A DNA stretch of 64,000 nt, taken from contig NC_089554.1 in NCBI RefSeq assembly GCF_040115645.1, forward strand, positions 2,232,001 to 2,296,000. Reading direction: 5' to 3'. The notes under the pieces are model-generated. The model made no database searches. It had not been told where the DNA came from and saw only the letters and a program-made list of their open reading frames with translations. Made by a program: the position numbers and the translations under genes. Shown piece after piece: positions 12,658 to 24,560 of this stretch; position 1 is the first letter of the stretch; each line of letters begins with the position of its first letter. Source of the stretch: Euwallacea fornicatus (Eukaryota; Arthropoda; Insecta; Coleoptera; Curculionidae).

Positions 12658-15600
12658 TATGGTGTACTTTCGGGAAAGGTGCACCAATACGAAATTCTGT
12701 TCAGGCCAATGTTAATATGCAATTTTCACGGTGTCGCCTCTCCTGTTCACTTTCCTCATACCTGCCCCCGTTTTTCTTCAAATAACCATCTAGTCTGTAA
12801 ACTGAAAAATGAAACCCGATCCCTTAGATCCGATTCGCACGAGCAAACTTTGTACAGTTTAATCGGCACACAACCGGATATCAGGGGCGTTTATTAAAGT
12901 TCGAACTTCGAACACTCTAATTCCCAGATTTGTAAGTTTGAAAGGTTCTTTTAAACTTGCCGCTACCGCAATGATGATAATTTGTGAAACCGTGACGACG
13001 TCGTGGAATGGGATTTAAGTTTCAAAGAGAATTTGTTTTCGAAGCATAGAAGCATGCTGTAAACAGAAATTCTTTTAGCAGGTTCACCCCATTTCAGTCA
13101 GAAGTAAGTAAATATGTTCGCCCTAGTTTCGGACTATGCTTTTAAATATTGAATCCAAATGAGGCTGCAGGACCGATTGACACAAATGGAGCGTCTCGCG
13201 ATAAAAGACCAGCTCGTGGAAGTGATAAATCACCAACGTTTCGGGACAGATCTGCCCTTTTTTGAACTTTTATGGGCCCTCGAGGGCGTCACTTCTACAT
13301 ATTGCAGGTGATAGGTGCGTGACCCTCACTGTTTTTCTTTATTCCTTTTTTCTTCGAGACACTTTCTCTTAAAATTAACACATACCTATGCCTGTATTTT
13401 AAAAATATTTTAATGGCATATAACGCTAAAATAAATAGACTGAGATACATGAATATTTACAATTAGATGGGGTTTTCCTTGTAACGAAGCGGGGAGCTTT
13501 ACGCTCCACATCATTTACAATTAAACGCAGTTAAATTGTTTTAAATTCCTTTGTTTAGGATTAAAATCCTTTTTGGGCAAATGTGTGCTCGGGCTTAGTT
13601 TTGATATAAGTTAAGGGTCCTAAGTAAATTTGTCGAAAAGGCATTGTCACACCATTTTACATTCATCAACGTTTAACAAATACAGGCTTTAACAGCTCTT
13701 GGAAGTGAGTAGATTTTGTTATAAATACACTTGCAAGGCCCTTTCCACACCAATTACAAAGAACTGAAGCCATAAAGCGGAAAAGCTCCTGCAAAGAAAC
13801 TATTATTGAGCGCAAAAGATGTAACAGGTTGGTCGGTTACGCCCGTGGTTTTATGATTTAATAGGATCCTTAATCTCCCTTCTTGACTGCCCAACAAAAT
13901 AAATATTAATAGGTTTCCGGCGTTACCTTTTTTTCCTTTCCAGGGGCCCGGAAATATCCCCAAAGTACAAGGAAATAAGGCTTTCCTTTATCAGATTACT
14001 GGAAAGCGGAATAACTGGTGAGGGTGTTTTGAGCGTACGGAAAATGTCTACGACTTACCAGTGAAACTAATTTTAGAAATTGTTTCTTCTCATGCAAAAA
14101 ATTCATATTGCAGGTATTTCATGATTGGTGAACACTTTGTTCCTTCTTTTTGCTTAATTAAAAGTGCAACGTTTGTCTCATGTCGATTGAGAAAGTGTAA
14201 TGACGTACCAGAATTCAAGCACACTCTAACAAATAGTCAATAGTGGATTACGGTTGTTAGAACTTTATCATATTAATTAACACTTTACAATAGGTAGTGA
14301 ATATATCACCAATGATTTCGTTAATTACCAAGTATGTTCTGGATCCTTTTTTGCTAGACATCAGGTAATCGGTTTGTGCAATTTACATACAGCTTTCTAA
14401 AATAAGCAAAGTTTAATTGTTACTGAACGAATTGGTCCTGTAGGTTCTTCAGAGTAGAGTGGTTGTTTCGCACATCTACACAATCCTTAACTATAATTTT
14501 TTTATGAACCCAGCTGGATTGTCTTAAGATATTTATGCCGGAGTTCTTTCTGGTACTGGACGATTTCTTAAAACATAATTTAATATTCCTCTGATCATTG
14601 AAGCAACGGCCATACCAACTTTTACAATCAACTGAAATATCGAAAAACTTTCTAACACTATTCCAAATGAAATTTACTCTGAACTAGACGATAAATATAT
14701 CCTTCAGCGTTGTCCGTCGATAAAGGAAAATATTTTAAATAGTTCTTTAGAATTATCATCCAAAAATCACTTTAATTTTTACTACAGAAAATGTGATTAT
14801 ATCCTTCTCTTACGGCTTAAAACTTACTGTGAATACCACTCGAAAACCTATAAAGAAAAAAGTAAACTGAGCCATCCTGAACTAATCCATTGTCCTCTTA
14901 ATCGAAATTTAAGAGGAAGAGCCAAGAGGAGTATCACGGTTGAGGTTCCTTTAAAAACTAATAATCTGGACCTCGAGGAATTCTTCCCAAGTCTTGGGCC
15001 CTAGAGAACACAGCCACAGATTAAGAAATTTATTCTCTTATAAAATAAATAGATTCCCTATCACAGAGCGAAACCAGAAAAATGATTATTTTTCAGAAAA
15101 TTTAATAGATAGTGAGAATGTAAAATGTGTTAAATATTCTGAAATATCATCATTTCGTTCAATCGCTACAGGATAGCGATGAGTATTTCTCACCAACACA
15201 TTAACAAGAGAAAAGTGTGTCCGAATCCTCGCAAAGAATGAATTTTATCTTTAGTTAATTTTAACAGGGAATCGGGTGCAATGCTATTGCTTGTGCAACT
15301 TTTATTTGTGTATGAGGTGTTATTCTCAAATAAAAAAAAAGAATAAATGCCAAATGGTAAACACGATTTCCGCCTGAAAGAGAAACGTGTCCAGCATGTT
15401 TTATAGTATCAAAATCTCAAAATATTTTATTTTTATTTACGGGACTTGCCCAAAATCGCAAAATTGGTAACTTGAATGCAAGCACATCTGCGCAAAATCA
15501 CCGTTTTGTGAAAAACTCTATTCTATGGTAAGTCCATTATTTTTGATTTACCGAAATCTGAATAGGCGCGTTGATTGATTAATAAAAAATGAGTTGTTTA

Positions 15601-16079
15601 GATTGGAACTAATTACAATATATTGTGGTTGGTTTGAATTGCCTTCACGACAGTCCATTTTTGGATCTTTTTGCCTTAATTGGTAGGGGATTAGGTGGGA
15701 GCACCTAGTTTCTTGGATTTGGAGCCGGCCATAGTATTTCTCAACAACTTTAAGGAATATATTCTCTCATAACCGCTGTATCGTGTTTGTTTTACTTTCC
15801 TTATTGAAATTTATTGGTTTTGTCAATTTTGCACGAAGACGGTCATTTCAGTCTTTCCTTAACTAACGGTTTACTTTCTACCTTCCAGCTTTAACTATTA
15901 GTCTAGTTTCGTTTTTTCTTATGCACGGTGGATCTGAATTAGGCGTTTTCCTTTTAACACGATAAAGGTTCCAAAAAATCAAACCAAATCTTTATGTAAC
16001 ATTTTTTTGAAATCTAAAAAAAAACAAAATACGCACGTATGAAAGTTTTAAGAATTAACAAAACTTTTAATTAATATTC
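12658..16079. other. No supported gene
   Basis: No coding exon, RNA gene or transposon pair is supported. A 60-residue frame at about 14,994-15,176 matches no family I recognise. Composition is AT-rich throughout, apart from short patches near 13,200-13,300. Confidence 0.5.
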
Positions 16080-16440
16080 ATTCGGACACTGGCTGCAAAA
16101 GGTGTTCGAAATTATTCCTATTGGTATCATTTACACAAATAGTTTTTGATCTTATCCCTGATTGTACGTACTGTTAGAAGACATTTTTTTCTTCGAGTTA
16201 TTTCTACCAGGTTTGCTATCCATACACTTAACTGTGCCACTGTCTTACTTTCTCTTTTAAACATCAAACTTTACAGATAATCATCCCCCAGGATGAAAAT
16301 CACACGAATTCAGGTCTGGTAATCTTGCAGGCCATTTATGAGTATATTATTGACTATTAGAAAATGGATTATTTAGAAAGTCCGGTACCATTTTTTGCTT
16401 TTTTTATTTATGCATTTTGAGGTTTCGAATAAATGTCACA
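16080..16440 (-). pseudogene. IS630-type transposase C-terminal remnant
   Basis: On the minus strand the block THKWPARLPDLNSCDFHPGG (about 16,280-16,350) matches the family's WPARSPDLNPLDFFLWG block around the third catalytic Asp. About 55 residues later the reading reaches NNFEHLL near 16,100, the usual C-terminal end. A stop follows the HPGG block. Upstream frames (16,350-16,440) are too decayed to align by eye. Terminal repeats were not found. Confidence 0.6.
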
Positions 16441-18225
16441 TAAATATAATTTGCTGAATTTTTTGAGGTCTATGCAGTGTTAAAAGAAAATCTCCGAATT
16501 AGGATTCACCGTGTATATGTAGTGAAATAAGATTTAAACATTTTTGAAACGAAAAATTTGGATGCGAAATGAACCACATCTAGTATATAAACGGGTTTTT
16601 ACTCGAAAATTTCGAAAGAATTTTAGTTTTCCCCCTACCCTGGCATTTATTCGACGTCTCACATTTTTATCGTGAGACTAAGCGCGTTAATGTTGAAAAT
16701 CGTCTCGTAAAACTAATTGCCGTTATGTACATAGCTATTATTTCTGATTTACAGACACATAACTAGACTGCAGTTGCACTAATAGGTAATGCAAGTCCCT
16801 TCGATTTGCGTCTTTAAAGCATGTCGTGAATCAATTAATGTTGTGAATTAGCTTTGTAATTTCTTCCTCATGTTTTCCATTTAGATCTTTGATTCCATTG
16901 TCTTTATATGGAAAAGAATGAATTGGAGTTCCTTCTCATCCTCTGATAATAGTTTGATGTCTTATGCAGATTTGAGCCGGTAGAAATGTACTGCGTTAAG
17001 TTTGACGCCTTTGTTTTCCTAAATGTATACAAAACAGAGCTCGTCTGCATCTTGCATCTTGTGCCTTGTGTAATTTAGGGACTGCCAAAATGAGTGAATG
17101 AATCAATTCAATGATATCGTTTCGATTTTCTCAAAGTATATTGATCACTCGTATAGCGAAATACTCGAAATAGAAATAAAACAACTTAATATTAATTCAT
17201 TAAGGCCGTTAAAAGGAAGGTTAACGATTTTGATATAGAGGCAGATAACACAACTAGCCTTCATTTTAATGGGCCGTAGTGATCTTGATGGTACATCATA
17301 GGTACCATGCAATTTTTATTTGTTATAAGGTACAAAATTATAATTGGAAAAGAAACGGTCGCGAAATGTTACATTACAAAACAAAACAAAATAACAAAAT
17401 TGATAATGGCGTTGATTTTAATAGAATATAAACTTTTCAAGGGTGCTGTAATTCTTTGCCCTTATTACCGAAGTTTCTATTATTTTGTTTGAATTTTTTT
17501 TGAGTTATGAATCTTAATCCTCAATAGACAGGAAGGACAGAACCGCATTTTAAAGCTTAATGCATTAATAAAAATTTGCAGAAAAGTAGGATAAAATTAG
17601 ATGTTAGCTTTAATTTTAATACCCTTTTCAATTATTTAAAATTTTTCTCATGTGTTTTTTGTAATTTTCCATTTTTCCACCCTATCATTATTTACTTATA
17701 ATTCATACTTAACAAAAAAAAATCGAAATCGATTCTGGCTGTCCTTATAGTGTATCCACCCTTGCGGTTCTGTTAACTCCAAATTCACAAAAACTCACGA
17801 GATCAGGTGCACTAATTAGCAAACCAATCGATCTTTTTTAAGTTATGTTCGCAATATAGCCATATGTCTTAAGCAATTTTACTGCATTAACGTTTTTAGT
17901 TCACGTTCTCCAATTATTTCATTTGTTGCATGGAGGAAAATTAAGTTCTGCTCTCCTGCTCTAATGAACAGTTTGATGTCATACGCAAATCAATGGGCAA
18001 GGACGCCCAAATTCCATTAAATGACATGCTTTTTTTTTGTGAAAATATCCAGTTTTTTTTCTTTGAAATGTGAAGTTTTCGGAAGAGCATTTTTTAATGC
18101 GAAGCAAAATTCTCACAGCTAAGTCCAGAGAGTGAAATATATGCTATATCTTGTTTTTCTAGATATGAAGAGAGTTTATACAAATTTCGAACATATGCAA
18201 CATCAGCATAAAAAAGAATTTAAAG
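16441..18225. other. No supported gene; possible weak ~1-kb-spaced duplication
   Basis: No gene is visible. The phrase AGTTTGATGTCTTATGCA near 16,951 has a diverged counterpart AGTTTGATGTCATACGCA near 17,971, with some similarity in the preceding 100 bp. This may be an old duplication or two fragments of one repeat. Several T-runs and A-runs occur. Confidence 0.4.
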
Positions 18226-18229
18226 CATG

Positions 18230-18810
18230 ATCCCCCCGTCCTCACCTCATCAGGTGCGCGTGGTTCCCCCCGGACCTCACCTGGGGGCGGCGCGCGCCGT
18301 CGCCTTGGAGGCCGAATGTGAATTCGCGCCGCGATGCGCGACGTCCGCCGTCGCCGTCGCCGTTCTCGACGGCTGGCGGACAACAGTCCGGGCTCGAACG
18401 CTACCAAGTGCGGCGGTCCCATCTTTCTACTCCTTGACGAACTCACTCACTGCTCTTCAACCACCAATCACCGATCGACTTTAGACTCCTTTTTGAAAGA
18501 CGTTCGCGAATTTTCAAATTCCTTGACCGACCCCGCGACACGTCCTCTCTGTCTTTCAATTCGCCATCACGGTCCATCAGGGACCACTTGTTCCTCTTCT
18601 TTCCGCGTTTTCCTGACTCTCTTTTTCGTCACCCTTCTCGACGTCCAAGTACAAAAAAGCGCGCGAAAAGTTCCACTTAAGTTTGCGTAACTGTTGATTT
18701 TTGTTTTGGCGTTTTGAAGACGAAGACGGCAACAGGCGTCTAGTCCAAGAATTGAATTTAACGACAATCAATCCTAGTTGTAATTGAAAAAAAACATATA
18801 TTTAGAAAAC
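18230..18810 (+). promoter_or_regulatory. CpG/GC-rich island: candidate promoter and untranslated first exon
   Basis: This is the most GC- and CpG-rich stretch of the window (especially 18,230-18,420), set in AT-rich surroundings. It ends in AAAAC|GTAAGT at 18,810/18,811, a near-perfect splice donor. It lies about 0.7 kb upstream of the only convincing coding exon, so a transcription start plus 5' untranslated exon is the simplest reading. I checked whether an exon ending at 18,810 could supply the start codon: all three phases meet a stop shortly before the donor with no ATG after it, so it would be non-coding. Short Arg-rich or Pro-rich frames inside look like by-products of GC content. Transcription from this island is inferred. 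Confidence 0.45.
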
Positions 18811-19203
18811 GTAAGTCATTAATCGAATAGTTAACTAAGTTAGGCTATATATAACTTTAATGCATTATTAAGTAAACTTAAGTTAAATTTAAACACGCAG
18901 GCGTGGTTTATAATACATAAACACGTTTTACTATTAGAGAATCTGCCGAGCTTAAGGTCTTGTAACTCTTGGGAAGTTTCTTGACCTCCGTCCGCAGCAA
19001 CAAGGCTCGGCTGAATTAACACTTAGATGCCGGATAGCAAATAGTTGCGATCCTGCGATCTACGCGACACCACGAGTCAATAAATCTCTTAGCTGACAAT
19101 CGTTCTTCTAATCTAAACTTAATTGTTGATATCCGGACAATCTTTCAATCAAGGTTGTGCCCAGGTCTATTATTAACTATAATTGATACATATCTCCTAG
19201 TCT

Positions 19204-19435
19204 AGTTTGCGTGTGCGTGTGTGTGTGAGTGTGTGTGCCTGTGTGTGCGCGCCTGTGTGTGTGCCTGTGTGCGTGCCTGTGTGTGCGTGCGTGTGTGTAC
19301 GTGTGCCTCTGTGTGTCTGTGTGTGTGTGTGCGTGTGCCTGCGTGTGCCTGCGTGTGTGTGGGTGTGGGTGCGTGTGCGTGTGTGTGTGGGTGTGTGTGA
19401 GTGAGCGAGTGAGTGAGTGTGTGTGAGAGAGTGCG
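19204..19435 (+). repeat. (GT)n-type compound microsatellite
   Basis: About 230 bp consist of GT/GC dinucleotides with interspersed GTGCCT and GTGCGT units, ending in GAGTGAGTGAG-type units. All frames are open on both strands because the repeat lacks stops; those apparent proteins (Cys/Val-rich on plus, His/Thr-rich on minus) are artefacts. The tract ends some 70 bp before the start of the adjacent coding exon, so it would lie in the 3' end of the preceding intron. In RNA it would read as a GU-rich tract. Confidence 0.95.
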
Positions 19436-19503
19436 TGTTTAACATTCACTAAGCTGTACATATTACAAACACTTAAATATTCGGCAAGGCATTCGTGCTA
19501 TAG

Positions 19504-19904
19504 TTTTAGTTATAATTTTGGTCAACCAAGACAATCCCGATCAGACAATCCCTGGCACGAAAATTTCGCCCATAAACTGCCCGGAAATCGGCACCACGAC
19601 GTATTATTTCAACGCCCCTAGCCAATATCCCTATCTAGTACCCTACTGCCCTGTCCCCCCTACAACTGACTGCTATCCCCCCATAACCCCCGCCGCCCCC
19701 GTGCCGCCCTGCTCTTGCGGCCAATGCGCTCCTGGTGCTTTTAATTTACAACCCCTGGCACCGTCAACCTTGATCGTGAACCGGTACACCGAGATCAACT
19801 ATTTTGAGAACCAACAACTGCAGCAGCACCATCAACAGGCGGTTCATCACCAACTGCACCAGAGCGTGGTGGTGCCCGAAAAGTTCTCGTCTACGTTCGA
19901 TATG
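19504..19904 (+). CDS. Internal coding exon of an unrecognised gene (Pro/Cys-rich, then Gln/His-rich)
   Basis: The frame is open from 19,443 and runs to the splice donor ATG|GTAAGC at 19,904/19,905, where the intron begins in phase 0. Third codon positions are strongly C/G, unlike all surrounding DNA, which is good evidence of real coding sequence. The peptide runs through a Pro/Tyr segment (SQYPYLVPYCPVPP), a Cys cluster (PPCSCGQC), a segment NRYTEINYFENQQL and a Gln/His run (QQLQQHHQQ), ending VPEKFSSTFDM. The low-complexity make-up suggests a disordered part of a regulatory protein, but I do not recognise the family. There is no ATG in frame except the final codon, so the start lies on another exon. 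The acceptor is uncertain: AGs at 19,503 and 19,509 (same phase) or at 19,530 are candidates. A readthrough past the donor into the intron adds AT-rich residues and is not real protein. Confidence 0.7.
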
Positions 19905-21039
19905 GTAAGCCTCTTCCAAGTTTTTCATGAAAAAGGGGTTATGATAATCCTATTACGCGGATTTAATTCAAGCTATAACTTATTGATTTCTTGTATTGTT
20001 TATCTTGAGGTGTCATTTGGTATGTGGGATATTTTATTAATGCTTAATTCCGATAGTATTGGAAAATACACTTATGTAATTAAGTTCATGTAATCAAGCC
20101 GGAAAATGATGATGCCGTAAAATACATTAGAATGTATTATCAGATGTAATTTCAATATTACTGTTTCACCGATACCTCCCAAATTCATTGAAATCGCCAC
20201 CATGTACAAGATTTAATTAGGTAGCTATTTAAAATTAGAGGTTGCGTCATTACCGTACAGTAATGTAGCTCATAATGAAACTGCTGCCAATACTGTAAAG
20301 TAGCGATCACCATTTTAAATTGAATATTGTGCCTTACTTTTCATTGAGACAGAATTCGTGCGTTGGCCAGAAATACGTACCAAATGTACAATTTCATAGT
20401 TTGCATGGGATTTATGATGGTACTGAAGAGCATGCTATAACAAATTTATTCAAGTTGTGGACTACGAAGCCTATTTTTCGATTTTTATGACGCTGCGTAA
20501 ACTCTTCATGTTGGGGAAGACTGCTTATGTGGTTCTCCTTCATGATCCGGTACTCTTTCTTTGATTATCATCTTGTCGTTCGTTTCCCAGTAATTCGATT
20601 ATTAGACAGCATTAGTGCTCTTTCTTCTAAGAATTTTTTATTTGCAATTTGGATAGTTCATCTCCTGTGTGTTTGAGCAACGATAATATGAGTAGATTCA
20701 ATTAATTTTTATATATTAATTACCCCTACTTTAATCAATCCACGAGTCACAGATAAAACCGCAATTATTTTAACGAAATATTATCCTTTTCCTAATAATT
20801 TCCTTTTTGTCCAAAAGCTCGTTGTTTAAAAAAATACAGCCTTTTATAACATGGAAATAAGGGTCAGCCTAAGGATTAAAGATCCCTAATTTATTAACCA
20901 TGAATTGTTTAACCCAATAATTACCTCACTTGGTTCTTTGTTTTATCTGAATTTTTCTTTTGCTTTTTGATTATTTAGGTCAAGATGCGGCCTTTTCGAA
21001 TATCAGCTACTGAAAATATATACTTTTAAAGTAGTGCCA
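19905..21039 (+). other. Beginning of the intron after the coding exon; no gene
   Basis: The sequence starts with the donor GTAAGC and returns at once to AT-rich composition. No further exon with similar codon bias was found downstream in the window, so the next exon probably lies outside it, or is too short to see. Confidence 0.5.
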
Positions 21040-21950
21040 TGGATGACGTGTGGTCATGGTAGGTAAAAGACAGAAGCAAAAACGGTATTTATCGTGGGCG
21101 CTCAAACGAGTGATTTATTGCTTCTAATGTGTATGGAATATTCGGGTACGTGTTTATGTCAAGTGTTGTCAAATATTGTTTACCCGAAAGCGAGTATGCT
21201 GGAGTCCATACTAGAAAACGAGTATATTGAAAAGAATTGGTGTCCGAACTGGGTTGCTTGTTGTGCAACAAACGGCCTGGAATAAGATCTCGTGGCACTT
21301 CCATGAGTGCTTCATTCCAGAAAGTAGTAACTGACGTCACCGGACCATTTCCATAACATAACACTTTTCTTATCAATGGCGTATCGAAGTCCCATCCACA
21401 AAGTTGCCGGTCAGACCTCGAAGGTCACACCCTTGCTGGTGTTCGGAACGAAAATGTGTAGATTTAACATGTGGACTTTTATCTTTGGATCTTTGTCTGG
21501 AATACCAGACAAAGATTTGCTCAACTCGATGGGAGCTCACAACGGCTGGGGAGGTGGGAAAATCGCCCAAACTGAGCCAAAGTTGGGAAGGGTCTTTCAC
21601 GTTCGTCAAAAAGATTAATGGCGTGATTTATAGGATCCATCGGACTCCTAAACATGAAATTTGTTTGTCTGGCTCGGTTACAGAGATGGCTTGAAGGTCT
21701 TTGTGTTCGGAAAGAACAGCTTTAAGAGAAAAGCAGTGTTACGGTTGGCGGAGACTGCTGTAGATAAAAGGCAGAAGCATTAAAGAGTTTAGCGTGAGCA
21801 TTCGACCGAGTGGTTTATTGTTTCCTTTTATGTCTGTCGAATATTCTGATATCTGTTGATGTTAATGTTTATAAGAAAAGTGTGGAATTTTCTAGTTATA
21901 GGATCATTAGCTGTATAAGAAGATCATTGTTAAAAGTGAATTAATCTAAG
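21040..21950 (+). mobile_element. Internally deleted Ty3/gypsy retrotransposon (LTR - integrase end - LTR)
   Basis: Two direct, diverged copies of one sequence frame this segment. The first is at about 21,058-21,160 (GGTAAAAGACAGAAGC... AGTGATTTATTGCTTCT), the second at about 21,758-21,860 (GATAAAAGGCAGAAGC... AGTGGTTTATTGTTTCC). They look like the two LTRs. After the first, at about 21,236, comes TTGGTGTCCGAACTGGG, similar to the primer-binding site of insect gypsy-type elements. Between the LTRs only the end of the integrase is left. LTR limits are approximate (about 21,040-21,237 and 21,738-21,940); the 3' copy may begin TGTTACGG at 21,738. Nearly all of gag and pol is missing. This is an old, inactive copy. 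Confidence 0.6.
21340..21710 (+). pseudogene. Gypsy integrase C-terminal remnant
   Basis: The plus-strand frame contains LLMAYRSPIHKVAG, matching the family's LMAYRSAVHExTG block near the end of the integrase core, followed by FGTKMCRFN (the family's FGRELRLP). After a frame change comes KLSQSWEGSFTFVKKINGV, matching the C-terminal WxGPYxVxxxxNDVxYRIQ chromodomain-like block, and YRIHRTPKHE. The order is right for a Ty3/gypsy pol. The frame breaks near 21,610, and the sequence stops just before the 3' LTR. The catalytic DDE residues lie upstream and are absent. Confidence 0.65.
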
Positions 21951-24229
21951 AATGGTACAGTTGGAAGAACGAAGCGATTATAATAAGCGATATTGCAGTT
22001 CTTAATGGTGAAATAGTAATTTTAAAGTAGGCTATTAGTTGTCGAATTGCAGTTATATTTATTTAACGTAATAAATAGAATTTATGTGTAAAAAACTATG
22101 CTTTACTTGAGCTGCATAGATTGTTTAATAAGGTTAGGTACAAGAGCTTAAAGGAAGGCCCTTTGATCCAAAAAGTAAACATACGTATTTGTTTAATACG
22201 CCCACGTTGTAGAGAGAAAGAAACTATAAATATATTAAGAAACATTGATCAGTTTGAAAGCTTTCTAAATATTTTCGTTTTAATGTTTTGACCCTGAAAT
22301 ACATTTTTCACAAAATATCGGAAATCAAATAGTTTGGTCACGCCGTTTCTGACATATAAAACGTTCCCAGAAATTGCACCTCCTTTTCCATTTTTCAATT
22401 TTGTAACTCCCAGTAATGTCTTACATTCCATGCTCACTTTAGATTTTTCAAATTAAGACCATAACGCCACAGCCCAACAGGACCAGCAATATTATTTAAA
22501 CCCCGTATAACTTTACGCCAACTAGGAAGGTCGGCTGTCAATAACGCATATGTTATAGAGATTTCATCTACCATTGTCATGATGTCGATGAGCCATAAAA
22601 AATCGATTACGCTCCACGCTTAAACACTAGTTTCGTAAATAAATATTTACATAACAGAAGACTTAACTCCCACGGAGGGGGATGCACTGATGACTAGGGC
22701 GTGTGGATGTGTAAACAGGAATGCTAGCCGAGCTATCTACCTGTCGTTTGTGTGTTTTCCTGTAATGGGAATTTTAAAGTACGAACATGGGTTCTGTTTT
22801 CATCCAAGAAGAGAAAGGTGATTTATTTTTATGGACCGCCCTTTTTCCAGTAAGAGTTGGGTATCCAAATCTCTAATCCGCCCCTGGTGAGCAATCCGAA
22901 AACTCACTTAACGTTTCTAATGGCAAATAAACATTCGAAGAAGCGCGATATTCCATCAAATTCTCGGTTAAGTTTATATTTCGATTTGGGCATATTTATC
23001 GTCTTCTCGGTGGCATTTGTTTAAGTTTCCGAGTTCCAATATTTGAGACAAGATTAGGAGTGATTGAGCCGGGAATGGCGCTCCCGTCTTATGATTGCTA
23101 TTGACTTTCGGTTTGATACCGTGGCTCGCCAAAAATACTTGAGGTTTAATCCTCAATAGCGGCTTCCAATGTTTAAGAGGATTTGCTACTGATTTAGGTA
23201 CTTCAACAACCAAATATAAATTCGAATTTCGGGTTATTAATCGGATTTATTTTACCGGTGATAGCAGAAATTCACAAAGAAGTTGAATACAAATAATCGA
23301 GTTGTTACTGATGGAAAAAACGCATCTGAAAGTTCGATTTCCTGACACAGCAGCTATTTCCAGTAACGGTAATATCCGGGGTTGGAAATATCAATTTTCG
23401 GTATTTCGGTTACGCAGGGTGTGTTAGGTTATCGTGCAGTGTGCTATGGTCGTACGCCAATTTATGTCGATGAACTAAATCGGTGTGCTGCTACGACATT
23501 GATATGTTGTTTAATAAACCGCGCAGAAATTTGGCATTAGCAACGAAAATTTGATCACGTTCCAGTGATATATTTGAAAATGGAATTAGTTTTTGTTTGA
23601 AAACGAGATCTGAAAAGTAACTTTGAAAATTTGCAAATTTTTTTATGTTTTTAGGGTTTTTCAAAAGTTTTTCAAAAACGCATTCTGCATTCATGAGTAT
23701 AGTTAAAATATTTCTTCTATCTGTAGCATTTCTGCAGAAAAAAAAACTTCAATAAAAAATATACATGTACGGAACAAATCGAGAAAGAGTTGAAATGTCG
23801 TAAATCTAGACAAAAACATATGAATAGAGGACAAAAAATCCCACAAAAGTTCGTTAAATATTGAAGGAAATATTGTTCATGAAAATACTGCAGCACATCA
23901 AATATTGCTTTTAGTAGTGTATTTGTTGACGTAGCAGATATGTATACATGTTTGTCTGTAGTAGATAAATGCACTGTTTTTTAAAACGAGAACCCAATGT
24001 ATATTATGATGTTTTTAAGTTATTTGAGAAACTCTTAACATATTTCATGTACCATACCCAGGCCTAATTTCAACAATTTTCAAAAGAAAATACAAAAAAA
24101 TGGAAATAACGATTAATTACTAAACAAAATTAAAAGAATATAAACTACTGTAATCTAATGTCTTAAATGTGTAGGGCTGATCTAACGCTAACCTGAACTA
24201 ACCCGACACTGGACGTGCCGCAATTAACG
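21951..24229. other. No supported gene
   Basis: No coding exon or transposase block is recognised. A minus-strand frame at 22,249-22,437 has a KLKNGKGG phrase weakly resembling KLENGKTK in another frame at 26,797-27,015; this may be a shared old repeat but is too weak to call. Confidence 0.5.
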
Positions 24230-24560
24230 TTCCTCGAGAACTTTTTATCATTTCATATGAGGTATTCGTTGAGGTTTTTGAGTAATTTTACTTAACTCTT
24301 CTAAACATCGTGTCGTTGAGTTTATTTGAATATATCCTATGTTTCAGGTAACCCTGTAGAGATGGAGTCAGGTGATTTAGCAGGCCATTCTAATTATCCT
24401 TTGCGTAAATGTTCCAACAACTCTTGAACTTAGACAAGAGTACGTTATGTGAAGTGTATGCAAAATTTCCCAAAGAACTTGAAAACGCTATAATATACAT
24501 GGAGTTCCATAAGAAAAAAATTAAAAAATACATTTTTATACTTTATGAATAACCCTGTGT
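24230..24560 (-). pseudogene. Probable IS630-type transposase C-terminal scrap
   Basis: On the minus strand the segment around 24,345-24,400 reads RIIRMAC.ITLTPSLQGYLKH with one stop, resembling RWIGRNGPVxWPxRSPDLTPLDFFLWGYLK after heavy decay. It is followed by RIYSNKLNDTMFRRVK, similar to the downstream helix of the family. The similarity is patchy and there are no terminal repeats, so this is a tentative call. Confidence 0.4.

Noticed and set aside
14994..15176. 60-codon plus-strand frame
   Set aside because: It is isolated and matches no family; the surrounding frames do not continue it.
18159..18690. Arg-rich and Pro-rich frames on both strands of the GC-rich island
   Set aside because: Overlapping open frames on both strands are expected from CpG-rich composition; no conserved motif, and the exon 1 donor phase does not support a protein start there.
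19177..19461. Long open frames (Cys/Val-rich plus strand, His/Thr-rich minus strand)
   Set aside because: They arise from the stop-free GT/AC dinucleotide repeat; codon content is the repeat itself.
19905..20093. Extension of the coding exon's frame past 19,904
   Set aside because: A good GTAAGC donor lies exactly where composition falls back to AT-rich, so the extension is intronic readthrough.
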